This document shows positions 1 through 6,060 of a stretch of DNA of 10,525 bases, in pieces. The stretch is from positions 1 to 10,525 of the forward strand of contig JAUZOX010000060.1 of the NCBI GenBank assembly GCA_030706265.1. Reading direction: 5' to 3'. Position numbers and translations under genes: made by a program. This DNA is from Bacteroidota bacterium (lineage in GTDB: Bacteria; Bacteroidota; Bacteroidia; Bacteroidales; Cfx3-03). Below the pieces are notes generated by a model. The model was not told the origin of the DNA. It was given only the letters and a program-made list of their open reading frames with translations, and did no database searches. Position 1 is the first letter of the stretch, and each line of letters opens with the position of its first letter.

Positions 1-395
1 ACTGGCATGTGAAGAATTTGATCGTAGGGGCCACCCGCAACTGGAGCCGGAATGTGCTGGAATGGAACCTGGCATCCGATCCATCCTATAATCCCCATAC
101 TCCCGGCGGATGTACAACCTGCATGGGTGCACTGACCATCGGATCCACCATTACCCGCAACGTCTCTTATTACATCATTGCGCATGCCTCCAAGTTTGTA
201 AAGGCAGGTTCGGTCCGGATCGCCTCTACTTATCTGGGGAGCCTGCCTAACGTGGCCTTTATGACACCCGAACGCAAAAAAGTATTGATCGTGCTGAACG
301 ATAGTTCTTCGTCCCAAACCTTCAATATTCAATCCAATGATAAAATGGTCACCACAACATTGCCGGCCGGTGCCGTAGGAACCTACACATGGTGA
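1..395 (+). CDS. GH30 family glycoside hydrolase, C-terminal part (5' end outside window)
   Basis: The frame is open from the left edge (first whole codon at base 3) to the TGA at 393-395, so the beginning of the gene lies outside the window; the first in-frame GTG at 9 is internal, not a start. About 130 residues are visible. The segment RNWSRNVLEWNLA, then the HTPGGCTTCMGALTI stretch and NVSYYIIAHASKFVKAGSVRI, are typical of the end of the GH30 catalytic barrel and its attached beta-sandwich. The rest (VAFMTPERKKVLIVLND through VGTYTW) is the closing beta domain. GH30 members in Bacteroidota include beta-glucosidases, beta-1,6-glucanases and glucosylceramidase-like enzymes; both catalytic glutamates lie upstream and cannot be checked. 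A second GH30 gene follows after 81 bases on the same strand, so the two are probably co-transcribed. The subfamily is not resolved; similarity to the beta-1,6-glucanase group is a guess. Confidence 0.9.
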   Translation, partial: WHVKNLIVGATRNWSRNVLEWNLASDPSYNPHTPGGCTTCMGALTIGSTITRNVSYYIIAHASKFVKAGSVRIASTYLGSLPNVAFMTPERKKVLIVLNDSSSSQTFNIQSNDKMVTTTLPAGAVGTYTW

Positions 396-476
396 TGAAG
401 AAGCAATATCAAAGTACAAACCGTTGATTTTTAAATTTAAAAGTAATTAAACTAACCCTTGATTTAATATTTCAAA
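396..476 (+). other. AT-rich spacer between the two GH30 genes
   Basis: This 81-base spacer is very AT-rich, especially over 425-476. I see no stem-loop with a T tract and no TAnnTTTG promoter element on the + strand, which fits read-through from the upstream GH30 gene into the next one. There is no clear Shine-Dalgarno sequence before the ATG at 477, as is usual in Bacteroidota. Confidence 0.5.
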
Positions 477-1937
477 ATGAAGAAAACACTGATCGCGCTG
501 ATGCTGGTCATCACAGCATTTACAGCACAATCCCAAACCAAAATTAAAGCCACGGCAGCCCAACCTGCACCGAAAATCAAAACCGTCAAAGTTTATACCA
601 CGGATAGCAGTAAATACCGCCTGGCCTTAACAGATGATCTTCAGTTTATCGATTTTAAGCAACCGCTCGAAACCGACATCTGCATCTTTGTCGACCCAAC
701 CAAAAAGTATCAAACTTTGCTGGGAATAGGGGGCGCTTTGACCGATGCTTCGGCCGAGACCTATGCCAGGCTCCCCAAAGACAAGCAGGAAGAGCTGATG
801 CGAGCCTATTATGACAAAGTAAAGGGAATCGGGTACACGCTTGGCAGGACCAACATGAACAGCTGCGATTTCTCAAGCGACAGTTACACCTATGTAGCCG
901 AAAACGACAAGTCGTTGAATACCTTTGACATTAAACACGATCAGCAATTCCGCATTCCGTTTATCAAAGATGCCATCAAGGCTGCCGGTGGAAAACTGAA
1001 CCTGTTCATCAGTCCCTGGAGCCCCCCTGCCTGGATGAAAGACAACAACGACATGTTGCACGGCGGAAAGCTCAAATCCGAATACTATCAGACCTGGGCC
1101 AATTACTTCGTGAAATACATCAGGGCTTATGAGAAAAACGGCATCCCTATCTGGGGTCTCACGATTCAAAACGAACCCATGGCAAAACAGAAATGGGAGT
1201 CGTGTATATACACCGCAAACGATGAAAAAGAATTTCTGAAAAAATACCTTGGCCCCACGCTTCAGAAAGAACAGTTGGGTAACAAGAAAATCATGATCTG
1301 GGACCATAACCGCGACATGATCAACCAGCGCGCCAACGAAATCTTAAACGACAAAGAAGCCGCTAAATATGTCTGGGGCCTTGGCTTTCACTGGTATGAA
1401 GACTGGAGCGGAGGTGAAAGGATGTATGCCAATGTCGGGATCGTCAAGGAATCTTTTCCAAACATCCATCTCGTATTGACCGAAGGATGCCTGGGCCCAT
1501 TCAGTACCGCCAGACTAACCGACTGGAAACTGGGTGAGAGTTATGGCAGTTCGATGATCCATGATTTCAACAACGGAACGGAAGGATGGACCGACTGGAA
1601 CGTATTGCTTGACGAAAAAGGAGGTCCCAATCACGTTCAGAACTATTGTTTTGCTCCTATCCATGCCGATACCCGCACAGGCCAGCTGACCTATACCAAT
1701 GAATACTATTACATCGGTCATTTCTCAAAGTACATTCAACCCGGGGCCCGCAGGATCAACAGTGCCGCAAGCAGAAGCGTGTTGCAGACCACCGCTTTCC
1801 TGAATCCCGACGGGACGATTGCCGTGGTAGTGATGAATACCTGTAACCAAAAAGTACCCTATTATCTTTGGATCGACAAGAAGGCCGTTTCCGTAACCAG
1901 CCTTCCACGTTCCATCGCCACGCTGGTGGTTGAATAA
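477..1937 (+). CDS. Secreted GH30 family beta-glycosidase (beta-glucan branch or exo-acting enzyme)
   Basis: A complete 486-residue enzyme. Residues 1-20 form a signal peptide (lysines at 2-3, hydrophobic core LIALMLVITAFTA, then QSQ), with no lipobox cysteine, so the product is probably periplasmic or secreted. The GH30 landmarks are in order: LLGIGGALTDASAE (about 81-94), GYTLGRTNMNSCDFS (119-133), SPWSPPAWMK (179-188), TIQNEP with predicted acid/base Glu233, the HWYEDW segment (305-310), and LVLTEG with predicted nucleophile Glu336. NEYYYIGHFSKYIQPGARRI near 408-427 and the C-terminal beta domain are also typical. The length is normal for a single-domain GH30 enzyme. It lies 81 bases after another GH30 gene and 9 bases before a GH16 gene, which points to beta-1,3/1,6-glucan (laminarin-like) breakdown with this enzyme removing beta-linked glucose. 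Exact linkage specificity is inferred. The ATG at 477 is the only start that gives a full signal peptide. Confidence 0.95.
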   Translation: MKKTLIALMLVITAFTAQSQTKIKATAAQPAPKIKTVKVYTTDSSKYRLALTDDLQFIDFKQPLETDICIFVDPTKKYQTLLGIGGALTDASAETYARLPKDKQEELMRAYYDKVKGIGYTLGRTNMNSCDFSSDSYTYVAENDKSLNTFDIKHDQQFRIPFIKDAIKAAGGKLNLFISPWSPPAWMKDNNDMLHGGKLKSEYYQTWANYFVKYIRAYEKNGIPIWGLTIQNEPMAKQKWESCIYTANDEKEFLKKYLGPTLQKEQLGNKKIMIWDHNRDMINQRANEILNDKEAAKYVWGLGFHWYEDWSGGERMYANVGIVKESFPNIHLVLTEGCLGPFSTARLTDWKLGESYGSSMIHDFNNGTEGWTDWNVLLDEKGGPNHVQNYCFAPIHADTRTGQLTYTNEYYYIGHFSKYIQPGARRINSAASRSVLQTTAFLNPDGTIAVVVMNTCNQKVPYYLWIDKKAVSVTSLPRSIATLVVE

Positions 1938-1946
1938 ACGCCATCT

Positions 1947-2774
1947 ATGAAAGATAAACGATATTTCCTGATTGTGGCCTTTTTAATGATCCTGCAGGCA
2001 GGATGGGGCCATGCTTTGAAAAAATCTCCCACCGCAGCTCCAAAAGGGTACAAGCTAGTCTGGGCCGATGAATTTAATTACCGCGGACTGCCCGATTCCA
2101 AAAAGTGGGACTATGATACCGTCGGAAACAAATATGGCTGGGGCAATCATGAGGCGCAATATTACACCTACGCCAACCCTAAGAATGCCTGGGTCAAAAA
2201 TGGCTGCCTGTCTCTCATTGCACTGAAAGAACCCTTCATGGGGCACAAATACACCTCAGCCCGGTTAAAGACCAAAAACAAGGGTGACTGGAAATACGGT
2301 CGTTTCGAGATCAGGGCTCAACTGCCCAGGGGCCTTGGAATGTGGCCGGCGATCTGGATGCTTTCAACCGATAACAAATATGGCGGCTGGCCTGCCAGCG
2401 GTGAAATCGACATCATGGAGAATGTCGGTTTTAAACCGGACACGGTCTATGGATCCATCCATACCAAAGCCTATTACTGGCGTATCCATACTCAAAAGAC
2501 CAAAGGCTTTTACCTCCCCGATTGTGAGCAAGCCTTTCACGTCTATGCACTGGAATGGGATGAAAAACAGATCCGCTTTTTTGTCGACGATAAACAATAT
2601 CTCACCTTTGCCAATGAGAACCAGACTTTTGCAGAGTGGCCCTTTGACCAGCGGTTTCATCTGCTGCTGAATATCGCGGTAGGAGGGGACTGGGGCGGTC
2701 AGAAGGGAATCGATGACACCATCTTCCCGCAGAAGATGCGGGTGGACTATGTGAGGGTCTATCAAAAGCAATAG
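1947..2774 (+). CDS. Secreted GH16 endo-beta-1,3-glucanase (laminarinase-like)
   Basis: A 275-residue enzyme with a signal peptide (about residues 1-23, ending GHA) and a single GH16 jelly-roll domain. The catalytic ExDxxE signature is intact as GEIDIMENVG: Glu153 nucleophile, Asp155, Glu158 acid/base. Flanking landmarks are LVWADEFN (37-44), WKYGRFEIRAQLPRGLGMWPAIWML (115-139), the SIHTKAYYW segment (170-178), WDEKQIRFFVDD (204-215), LLNIAVGGDWGG (240-251) and the closing MRVDYVRVYQ (264-273). These match the laminarinase-type subfamily (GH16_3) rather than agarases or carrageenases. GH16_3 enzymes cut internal beta-1,3-glucosidic bonds of laminarin or mixed-linkage glucans. The start is 9 bases after the GH30 stop, so the two genes are almost certainly one transcript. 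A stem-loop just after the stop marks the operon end. There is no added carbohydrate-binding module. Confidence 0.96.
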   Translation: MKDKRYFLIVAFLMILQAGWGHALKKSPTAAPKGYKLVWADEFNYRGLPDSKKWDYDTVGNKYGWGNHEAQYYTYANPKNAWVKNGCLSLIALKEPFMGHKYTSARLKTKNKGDWKYGRFEIRAQLPRGLGMWPAIWMLSTDNKYGGWPASGEIDIMENVGFKPDTVYGSIHTKAYYWRIHTQKTKGFYLPDCEQAFHVYALEWDEKQIRFFVDDKQYLTFANENQTFAEWPFDQRFHLLLNIAVGGDWGGQKGIDDTIFPQKMRVDYVRVYQKQ

Positions 2775-2789
2775 ATGGCAACAATAGCA

Positions 2790-2854
2790 GGAGGATGTCT
2801 TATCGGTCCGGGGCGCATCGCAGCAGGAGTAATCTGATAAGACATCTTCTTGTT
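2790..2854 (+). terminator. Long stem-loop after the GH16 gene, probable operon terminator
   Basis: GATGTCTTATC at 2794-2804 is the exact reverse complement of GATAAGACATC at 2836-2846. The stem extends outward with A-T, G-C and G-T pairs to about 15 pairs and inward by a G-T and a G-C pair. The loop is about 27-31 bases. The 3' arm runs into a T-rich tail (TCTTCTTGTTT, 2846-2856). The loop is longer than in a typical intrinsic terminator, so RNA processing or 3' end protection is an alternative. Confidence 0.6.
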
Positions 2855-2880
2855 TAATAGGGAGTTTTAAATTACATTTA
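2850..2880 (+). promoter_or_regulatory. Possible Bacteroidota-type promoter for the radical SAM gene
   Basis: TTG at 2850-2852 is followed 20 bases later by TACATTTA (2873-2880), one mismatch from the -7 consensus TAnnTTTG. The spacing fits the -33/-7 layout of Bacteroidota housekeeping promoters, and it sits 30 bases upstream of the ATG at 2911. It overlaps the T-rich end of the preceding stem-loop. Confidence 0.35.
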
Positions 2881-2910
2881 TTCCTAAATCGGGTCTGTCG
2901 GATCCATGTT

Positions 2911-3654
2911 ATGGAATACATTACGCGAAAATCGTTGCTATATAAAAGCGGTCTGGGCTTTTACTGCATCAATCACGTGCAGGGGTGTCACCATGGCTGT
3001 CGTTACCCGTGTTATGCCTATTCGATGGCGCGTGCCCATGGACAGGTCAAGGCCTATGCCGATTGGTGCCTTCCAAAGCTGGTGGCCAATGCTGCCGAAC
3101 TGCTGTCCAAAGAACTGGACCGGCTCAAGACCCGGCCGGACTATGTTCGCCTTTGCCTCACTACCGATCCCTTCATGTACGGTTATGAAGAGGTCATCGA
3201 GATGAGCCTCCGGCTCATCGGCCTCATCAACAGCCATGGTATCCCCTGTTCCATCCTGACCAAAGGATTGCTCCCCCTTGAGCTTGCCGACCGGGATCGC
3301 TTTCATACCGACAACATTCTTGGCATCAGCCTGATCTCCATCAATGAAGAATTCCGTAAGAGCTGGGAACCCAATGCAGCTCCGTACCCCGAACGGATTG
3401 CCGCGCTCAGAGCACTGCATGACCATGGCTGCCGGACACTGGTGCATATGGAACCGTATCCAACACCTAATCTGGTCCGGCAGGACCTGACAGAGATCCT
3501 AAGGGCCGTTGATTTTGTAGACCATATTTATTTCAGTGGTTGGAACTACAATCCCCGCGTTAAGGAATTCTCCGGTTATAAGGAGTTTTATCGCGATCAG
3601 GCTGACCTGGTATGGCGTTTTTGCAGAGAACATGCCATACAATGCGACATGTGA
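2911..3654 (+). CDS. Radical SAM protein, SPL-like (COG1533-type), with CX3CX3C motif
   Basis: A 247-residue protein. The N-terminal segment GLGFYCINHVQGCHHGCRYPCYAYS (14-38) resembles the iron-sulfur cluster motif of spore-photoproduct-lyase-like radical SAM proteins, whose usual form ends CxxxCxYC. Here the cysteines are C26, C30 and C34, giving CX3CX3C because a proline separates Tyr32 from the third cysteine; C19 is an extra nearby cysteine. Later segments fit a radical SAM partial barrel: VRLCLTTDPFMYGYEE (about 80-95), IPCSILTKGLLPLEL (111-125), ILGISLISINEEFRKSWEPNAAPYPERIAALRALHDHG (136-173), LVHMEPYPTPNL (177-188) and HIYFSGWNYNP (205-215). These proteins would cleave S-adenosylmethionine to a 5'-deoxyadenosyl radical; the substrate is unknown. 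No signal peptide, so cytoplasmic. It appears monocistronic between two terminator-like structures and has no evident link to the glucanases. The short C terminus ending at Met247 could mean a slightly shortened protein. Confidence 0.85.
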   Translation: MEYITRKSLLYKSGLGFYCINHVQGCHHGCRYPCYAYSMARAHGQVKAYADWCLPKLVANAAELLSKELDRLKTRPDYVRLCLTTDPFMYGYEEVIEMSLRLIGLINSHGIPCSILTKGLLPLELADRDRFHTDNILGISLISINEEFRKSWEPNAAPYPERIAALRALHDHGCRTLVHMEPYPTPNLVRQDLTEILRAVDFVDHIYFSGWNYNPRVKEFSGYKEFYRDQADLVWRFCREHAIQCDM

Positions 3655-3691
3655 AATTACGGGAAAGTTACTGCCTTTCGTTTCAGCACTG

Positions 3692-3712
3692 CCATTTGAT
3701 CAGGTGGTTTTT
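3692..3712 (+). terminator. Weak intrinsic-terminator-like hairpin after the radical SAM gene
   Basis: CCATTT at 3692-3697 can pair with AGGTGG at 3702-3707 (two G-T pairs) around a GATC loop, directly followed by five Ts at 3708-3712. The stem is short, so this is a tentative call based on shape and on its place 38 bases after the stop codon. Confidence 0.35.
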
Positions 3713-3742
3713 GGGAATATAAATTCTAGCGAGACGTAAATA

Positions 3743-3814
3743 TTGAAAAAAACAGTTATTTTAGCATTTATATTCTCCTCGTCAGGTGATTTGAAAAGTG
3801 AGCCACATCGTTAA
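3743..3814 (+). pseudogene. Possible 5' stump of a secreted-protein gene (signal peptide only)
   Basis: From a TTG at 3743 the frame reads MKKTVILAFIFSSSGDLKSE and then PHR before TAA at 3812-3814. The first 13 residues look exactly like a Bacteroidota signal peptide (two lysines, then a hydrophobic core), and the frame then loses that character and stops. This suggests the start of an exported-protein gene whose body was lost or replaced near 3780, where a stretch with spaced repeats begins. A chance hydrophobic reading frame in AT-rich DNA, or a genuine very short peptide, cannot be excluded. The TTG start is unusual and could itself be a decayed ATG. Confidence 0.3.
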
Positions 3815-3840
3815 GGTTCCCTTCGTGAAAAGTGAAATAG
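3782..3840 (-). mobile_element. Possible end of a decayed IS21-like insertion sequence (spaced terminal repeats)
   Basis: TGAAAAGTGA occurs exactly twice, at 3792-3801 and 3826-3835, 34 bases apart. Read on the minus strand, each copy is part of a CACTTTTCA-containing block. Ends of IS21-family elements are known to carry several short spaced repeats of this sort, some containing CTCACTTTT-like words. No transposase or helper ATPase gene is present nearby, and no target duplication was found, so at most this is a relic. The resemblance is from memory of the family and is tentative. Confidence 0.25.
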
Positions 3841-3881
3841 CGATAGAAATCCGATCTGACATTGTGTGTGTTATGATTTAA

Positions 3882-3997
3882 GCCAAAAACAGGCCGATGG
3901 TTTGCCATATCTAAGCCGTACTTATACCGTATGCAGCTATATGGCATAAATTTGGCATACACACGGCATATATACGGCATACATACGGCCTATATCC
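3882..3997. repeat. Array of 11-bp units in two opposed halves (GCC-phased left, GGC-phased right)
   Basis: Right half: five units start with GGC at 3943, 3954, 3965, 3976 and 3987, exactly 11 bases apart; they read GGCATAAATTT, GGCATACACAC, GGCATATATAC, GGCATACATAC and GGCCTATATCC. Left half: GCC (or ACC in the last) occurs at 3882, 3893, 3904, 3915 and 3926, again exactly 11 bases apart, and the inner three blocks (TTTGCCATA, TAAGCCGTA, TATACCGTA) closely match TATGCCGTA, the reverse complement of the right-half core TACGGCATA. The two halves are mirror images about position 3935/3936, so one strand could fold into a long imperfect hairpin. The period is not a multiple of three and the sequence is not coding in any convincing frame. 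An 11-bp period is close to one DNA helical turn, so a protein-binding array is one reading; a slipped-strand minisatellite is another. Confidence 0.75.
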
Positions 3998-4307
3998 TGA
4001 TAAGACAGATGGTGCTTCACATATTCATTCATACGGCCCAGACTATAAACTTACATTCAATATGATTTGTAATCGACAAACTAAAGATCTGTAAAGATTT
4101 TAAAACATAGTCTATTTCAAGGATTACCGCAAGGGAGAAGGCTCAGTTCTTTAATATGTCCGGTTGTTTTAAGCCTCCTATACTAACCCGCAATGTGGAA
4201 AACTGATTTTTTTTTGGTACTTTGGGCTGTTTATTGAAGAACCAATTTTTTTTTTTGAAATCATCTAAAGTTGTTGCTGAAAAATGAAATTCATCTTCAT
4301 TTATTTT
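3998..4307. other. AT-rich non-coding stretch with two long T tracts
   Basis: No gene is recognised here. It contains one further isolated ATACGGCC (4031-4038) resembling a unit of the preceding array, an imperfect 10-base tandem (TAAAGATCTG then TAAAGATTTT, 4082-4101), and two T tracts of nine (4207-4215) and eleven (4246-4256) bases. Together with the downstream promoter it forms the long leader region in front of the alpha-fucosidase gene. Confidence 0.5.
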
Positions 4308-4315
4308 TAACTTTG
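4308..4315 (+). promoter_or_regulatory. TAnnTTTG -7 promoter element for the GH29 gene
   Basis: TAACTTTG is an exact match to the Bacteroidota -7 consensus TAnnTTTG. It lies about 100 bases upstream of the GH29 start, implying a 5' untranslated leader of roughly 95 bases. No TTG was found at the expected -33 spacing, so strength and use are uncertain; an activator could compensate. Confidence 0.5.
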
Positions 4316-4416
4316 CTCGTGTAAGTTCGCGGGAAAGTAACAGATGATTTTTATTCTAAAATCGATTTTCAATAATTACAGGGATTCATTCAACAACAAA
4401 CCATAAATTGATAAAC

Positions 4417-5949
4417 ATGAAAATGAGATTTTTACACTGCATGGGATTGACAACTATTTTGGCGTTAGCCTTCTCTTTCCCGGTCAGCGCACAGCTGGCA
4501 AATAAAGCAAAGGAAGTTACCGGGAAGTTTCAGCCCACTTTGGAGTCGTTTAAACAATACCGGTATCCTGAATGGTTTCGCGATGCCAAATTCGGCATCT
4601 GGGCGCATTGGGGACCCCAGGCAGTCCCCAGGCAGGGTGACTGGTATGCCAAGAAGATGTATCAGGAGGGGAGTGCCGATTACAAGTATCATCTCGAACA
4701 TTATGGTCATCCTTCGGAGTTTGGGTATAAAGACATTATTCCGTTGTGGAAAGCCCAGAAATGGGATCCCGATAAACTCATGGCGCTCTATAAAAAGGCG
4801 GGTGCGAAATACTTTGTCAGCATGGCGACGCATCATGATGATTTCTTCCTCTGGGATTCGAAGATTCACAGGTGGAATGCCGTGAACATGGGCCCCAAAA
4901 AGGATGTGGTGGGGCTATGGCAGAAAGCAGCCAGGAAGGAAGGTTTGCGTTTTGGCGTCTCCGAGCATCTGGCGGCCAGTTATACATGGTTCCAATCGGC
5001 CCGTGGCGCCGACACTAAGGGTTCTAAGGCCGGCGTGCCTTATGACGGGGCCAATCCTGCGTACGAAGATCTGTACCACCCCAAAACTGCACCCGACGAC
5101 AATGCCTGGCTGACCAATAATCCTGAAAATCAAAAGAACTGGCTGGCCTGCATTACCGAGCTGATCGATAAGTATCATCCCGATTTGCTTTACTCTGACA
5201 GCGAATTGCCTTTCGGGGAAACGGGCCGGAATATGCTGGCCCATTTCTACAACCAGGACATGGCTAAGAACGGAGGCAAGCTCGAGGCTGTATATACCTG
5301 CAAGCTCCGTCCTTCCGAGGGAAGATGGGTGCAGGACATTGAGCGGGGAATGATGGATTCGATCAGTCCTTTTCCCTGGCAAACCGATACTTCCATCGGC
5401 GATTGGTTTTATCGCACCGGACAGAAATATCTTACCGGTACCGAAGTCATCCGTATGCTGGTTGACATCGTCAGTAAGAACGGGAACCTTTTGATCAACG
5501 TAGTCCAGACTCCCGAAGGAGACCTTGAACCGGATGTCATGGCCATACTGAACGATATCAGCAAATGGATTCCGGCCAACGGAGCAGGCATTTACGGCAC
5601 CAGGCCATGGAAGATATATGGTGAAGGGCCGCTGGTCAATGGGAAGAAGGAGAAGGGTACGTTTGGCGGATTAAGAGACAAGCAGGCTTACTCTCCAAGC
5701 GATATTCGCTTCACAACCAAAAATGGGATCCTCTATGCATATTGCATGGGCAATCCGGCCGGGGATGTTTCGATCACTTCACTGGGCAGGAATTCAAAAC
5801 TGAACGACAAGGCTATTGCTTCCGTGAAGATGTTGGGCAGCGACGAAAAACTGAACTGGAAACAGCAAGATGACGCCCTGGTGATTCAGAAACCCGCCAA
5901 GCTGCCTGATTGGACGGTGATAGGATTTGAGATCAGGTTTAAAAAATAA
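4417..5949 (+). CDS. Secreted GH29 alpha-L-fucosidase
   Basis: A 510-residue enzyme from the ATG at 4417. An in-frame TTG at 4408 adds three residues but ATG gives a clean signal peptide (about residues 1-25, ending VSA, no lipobox cysteine). GH29 landmarks: WFRDAKFGIWAHWGPQAVP (53-71), the active-site THHDDFFLWDS (138-148, where KHHDGF is the common form), a WNAVNMGPKKDVVG strand, RFGVSEHLA, and DLLYSDSELPFG (256-267) with Asp261 as predicted nucleophile. SKNGNLLINV (353-362) closes the barrel, and a beta-sandwich domain follows (about 395-510). The enzyme should remove alpha-linked L-fucose from glycans by a retaining mechanism, in the periplasm or outside. The acid/base residue varies in GH29 and is not assigned. 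The gene stands alone, with its own leader and promoter and a strong terminator 33 bases after the stop, so it is not obviously part of the beta-glucan operon. Confidence 0.95.
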   Translation: MKMRFLHCMGLTTILALAFSFPVSAQLANKAKEVTGKFQPTLESFKQYRYPEWFRDAKFGIWAHWGPQAVPRQGDWYAKKMYQEGSADYKYHLEHYGHPSEFGYKDIIPLWKAQKWDPDKLMALYKKAGAKYFVSMATHHDDFFLWDSKIHRWNAVNMGPKKDVVGLWQKAARKEGLRFGVSEHLAASYTWFQSARGADTKGSKAGVPYDGANPAYEDLYHPKTAPDDNAWLTNNPENQKNWLACITELIDKYHPDLLYSDSELPFGETGRNMLAHFYNQDMAKNGGKLEAVYTCKLRPSEGRWVQDIERGMMDSISPFPWQTDTSIGDWFYRTGQKYLTGTEVIRMLVDIVSKNGNLLINVVQTPEGDLEPDVMAILNDISKWIPANGAGIYGTRPWKIYGEGPLVNGKKEKGTFGGLRDKQAYSPSDIRFTTKNGILYAYCMGNPAGDVSITSLGRNSKLNDKAIASVKMLGSDEKLNWKQQDDALVIQKPAKLPDWTVIGFEIRFKK

Positions 5950-5982
5950 CCGTAGCGAAGATCTTGATTAAACGATTTTATC

Positions 5983-6024
5983 AAAAGTAGCCGTCTCAGG
6001 TATCAGGGACGACTACTTTTTTTT
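5983..6024. terminator. Strong bidirectional terminator between GH29 and the scramblase-like gene
   Basis: AAAAGTAG (5983-5990) pairs with CTACTTTT (6013-6020); after one mismatch the stem continues CGTCTC against GGGACG (one G-T pair) around an 8-base loop. On the + strand the stem runs into eight Ts (6017-6024); on the minus strand it ends in TTTT then GAT. The two flanking genes converge on it, so it can serve both. Confidence 0.9.
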
Positions 6025-6034
6025 AAGTAAAGGG

Positions 6035-6046
6035 CGTTTGCAAACG
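6035..6046. repeat. Perfect 12-bp palindrome CGTTTGCAAACG
   Basis: All twelve bases are self-complementary. It lies 14 bases beyond the stop codon of the minus-strand scramblase-like gene and just past the shared terminator. The form resembles LacI/GntR-type operators, but its place between two converging gene ends argues against a role as promoter operator. Confidence 0.5.
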
Positions 6047-6060
6047 TAACGACATCTTTT

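Noticed and set aside
873..1307. Long minus-strand frame inside the second GH30 gene
   Set aside because: It is antisense to a gene with all catalytic motifs intact and resembles no known protein.
2364..2921. 185-residue minus-strand frame across the GH16 gene and its terminator
   Set aside because: It overlaps an unmistakable GH16 gene and reads through the stem-loop; no recognisable domain.
2938..3447. 169-residue minus-strand frame over the radical SAM gene
   Set aside because: It is antisense to the better-supported radical SAM frame and shows no family features.
3768..3980. A 70-residue minus-strand reading frame covering the repeat array
   Set aside because: Its beginning lies inside the 11-bp array (a period not divisible by three), its composition is unlike the neighbouring genes, and it matches no family I know; it appears to be a chance frame.
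3882..3997. Integron attC site or CRISPR array as an explanation for the repeat array
   Set aside because: There are no R/L box sequences or integrase nearby for attC, and units of 11 bases without unique spacers do not fit a CRISPR array.
4408..4416. TTG at 4408 as start of the GH29 gene
   Set aside because: The ATG at 4417 lies three codons downstream, is a better start, and leaves the signal peptide complete.
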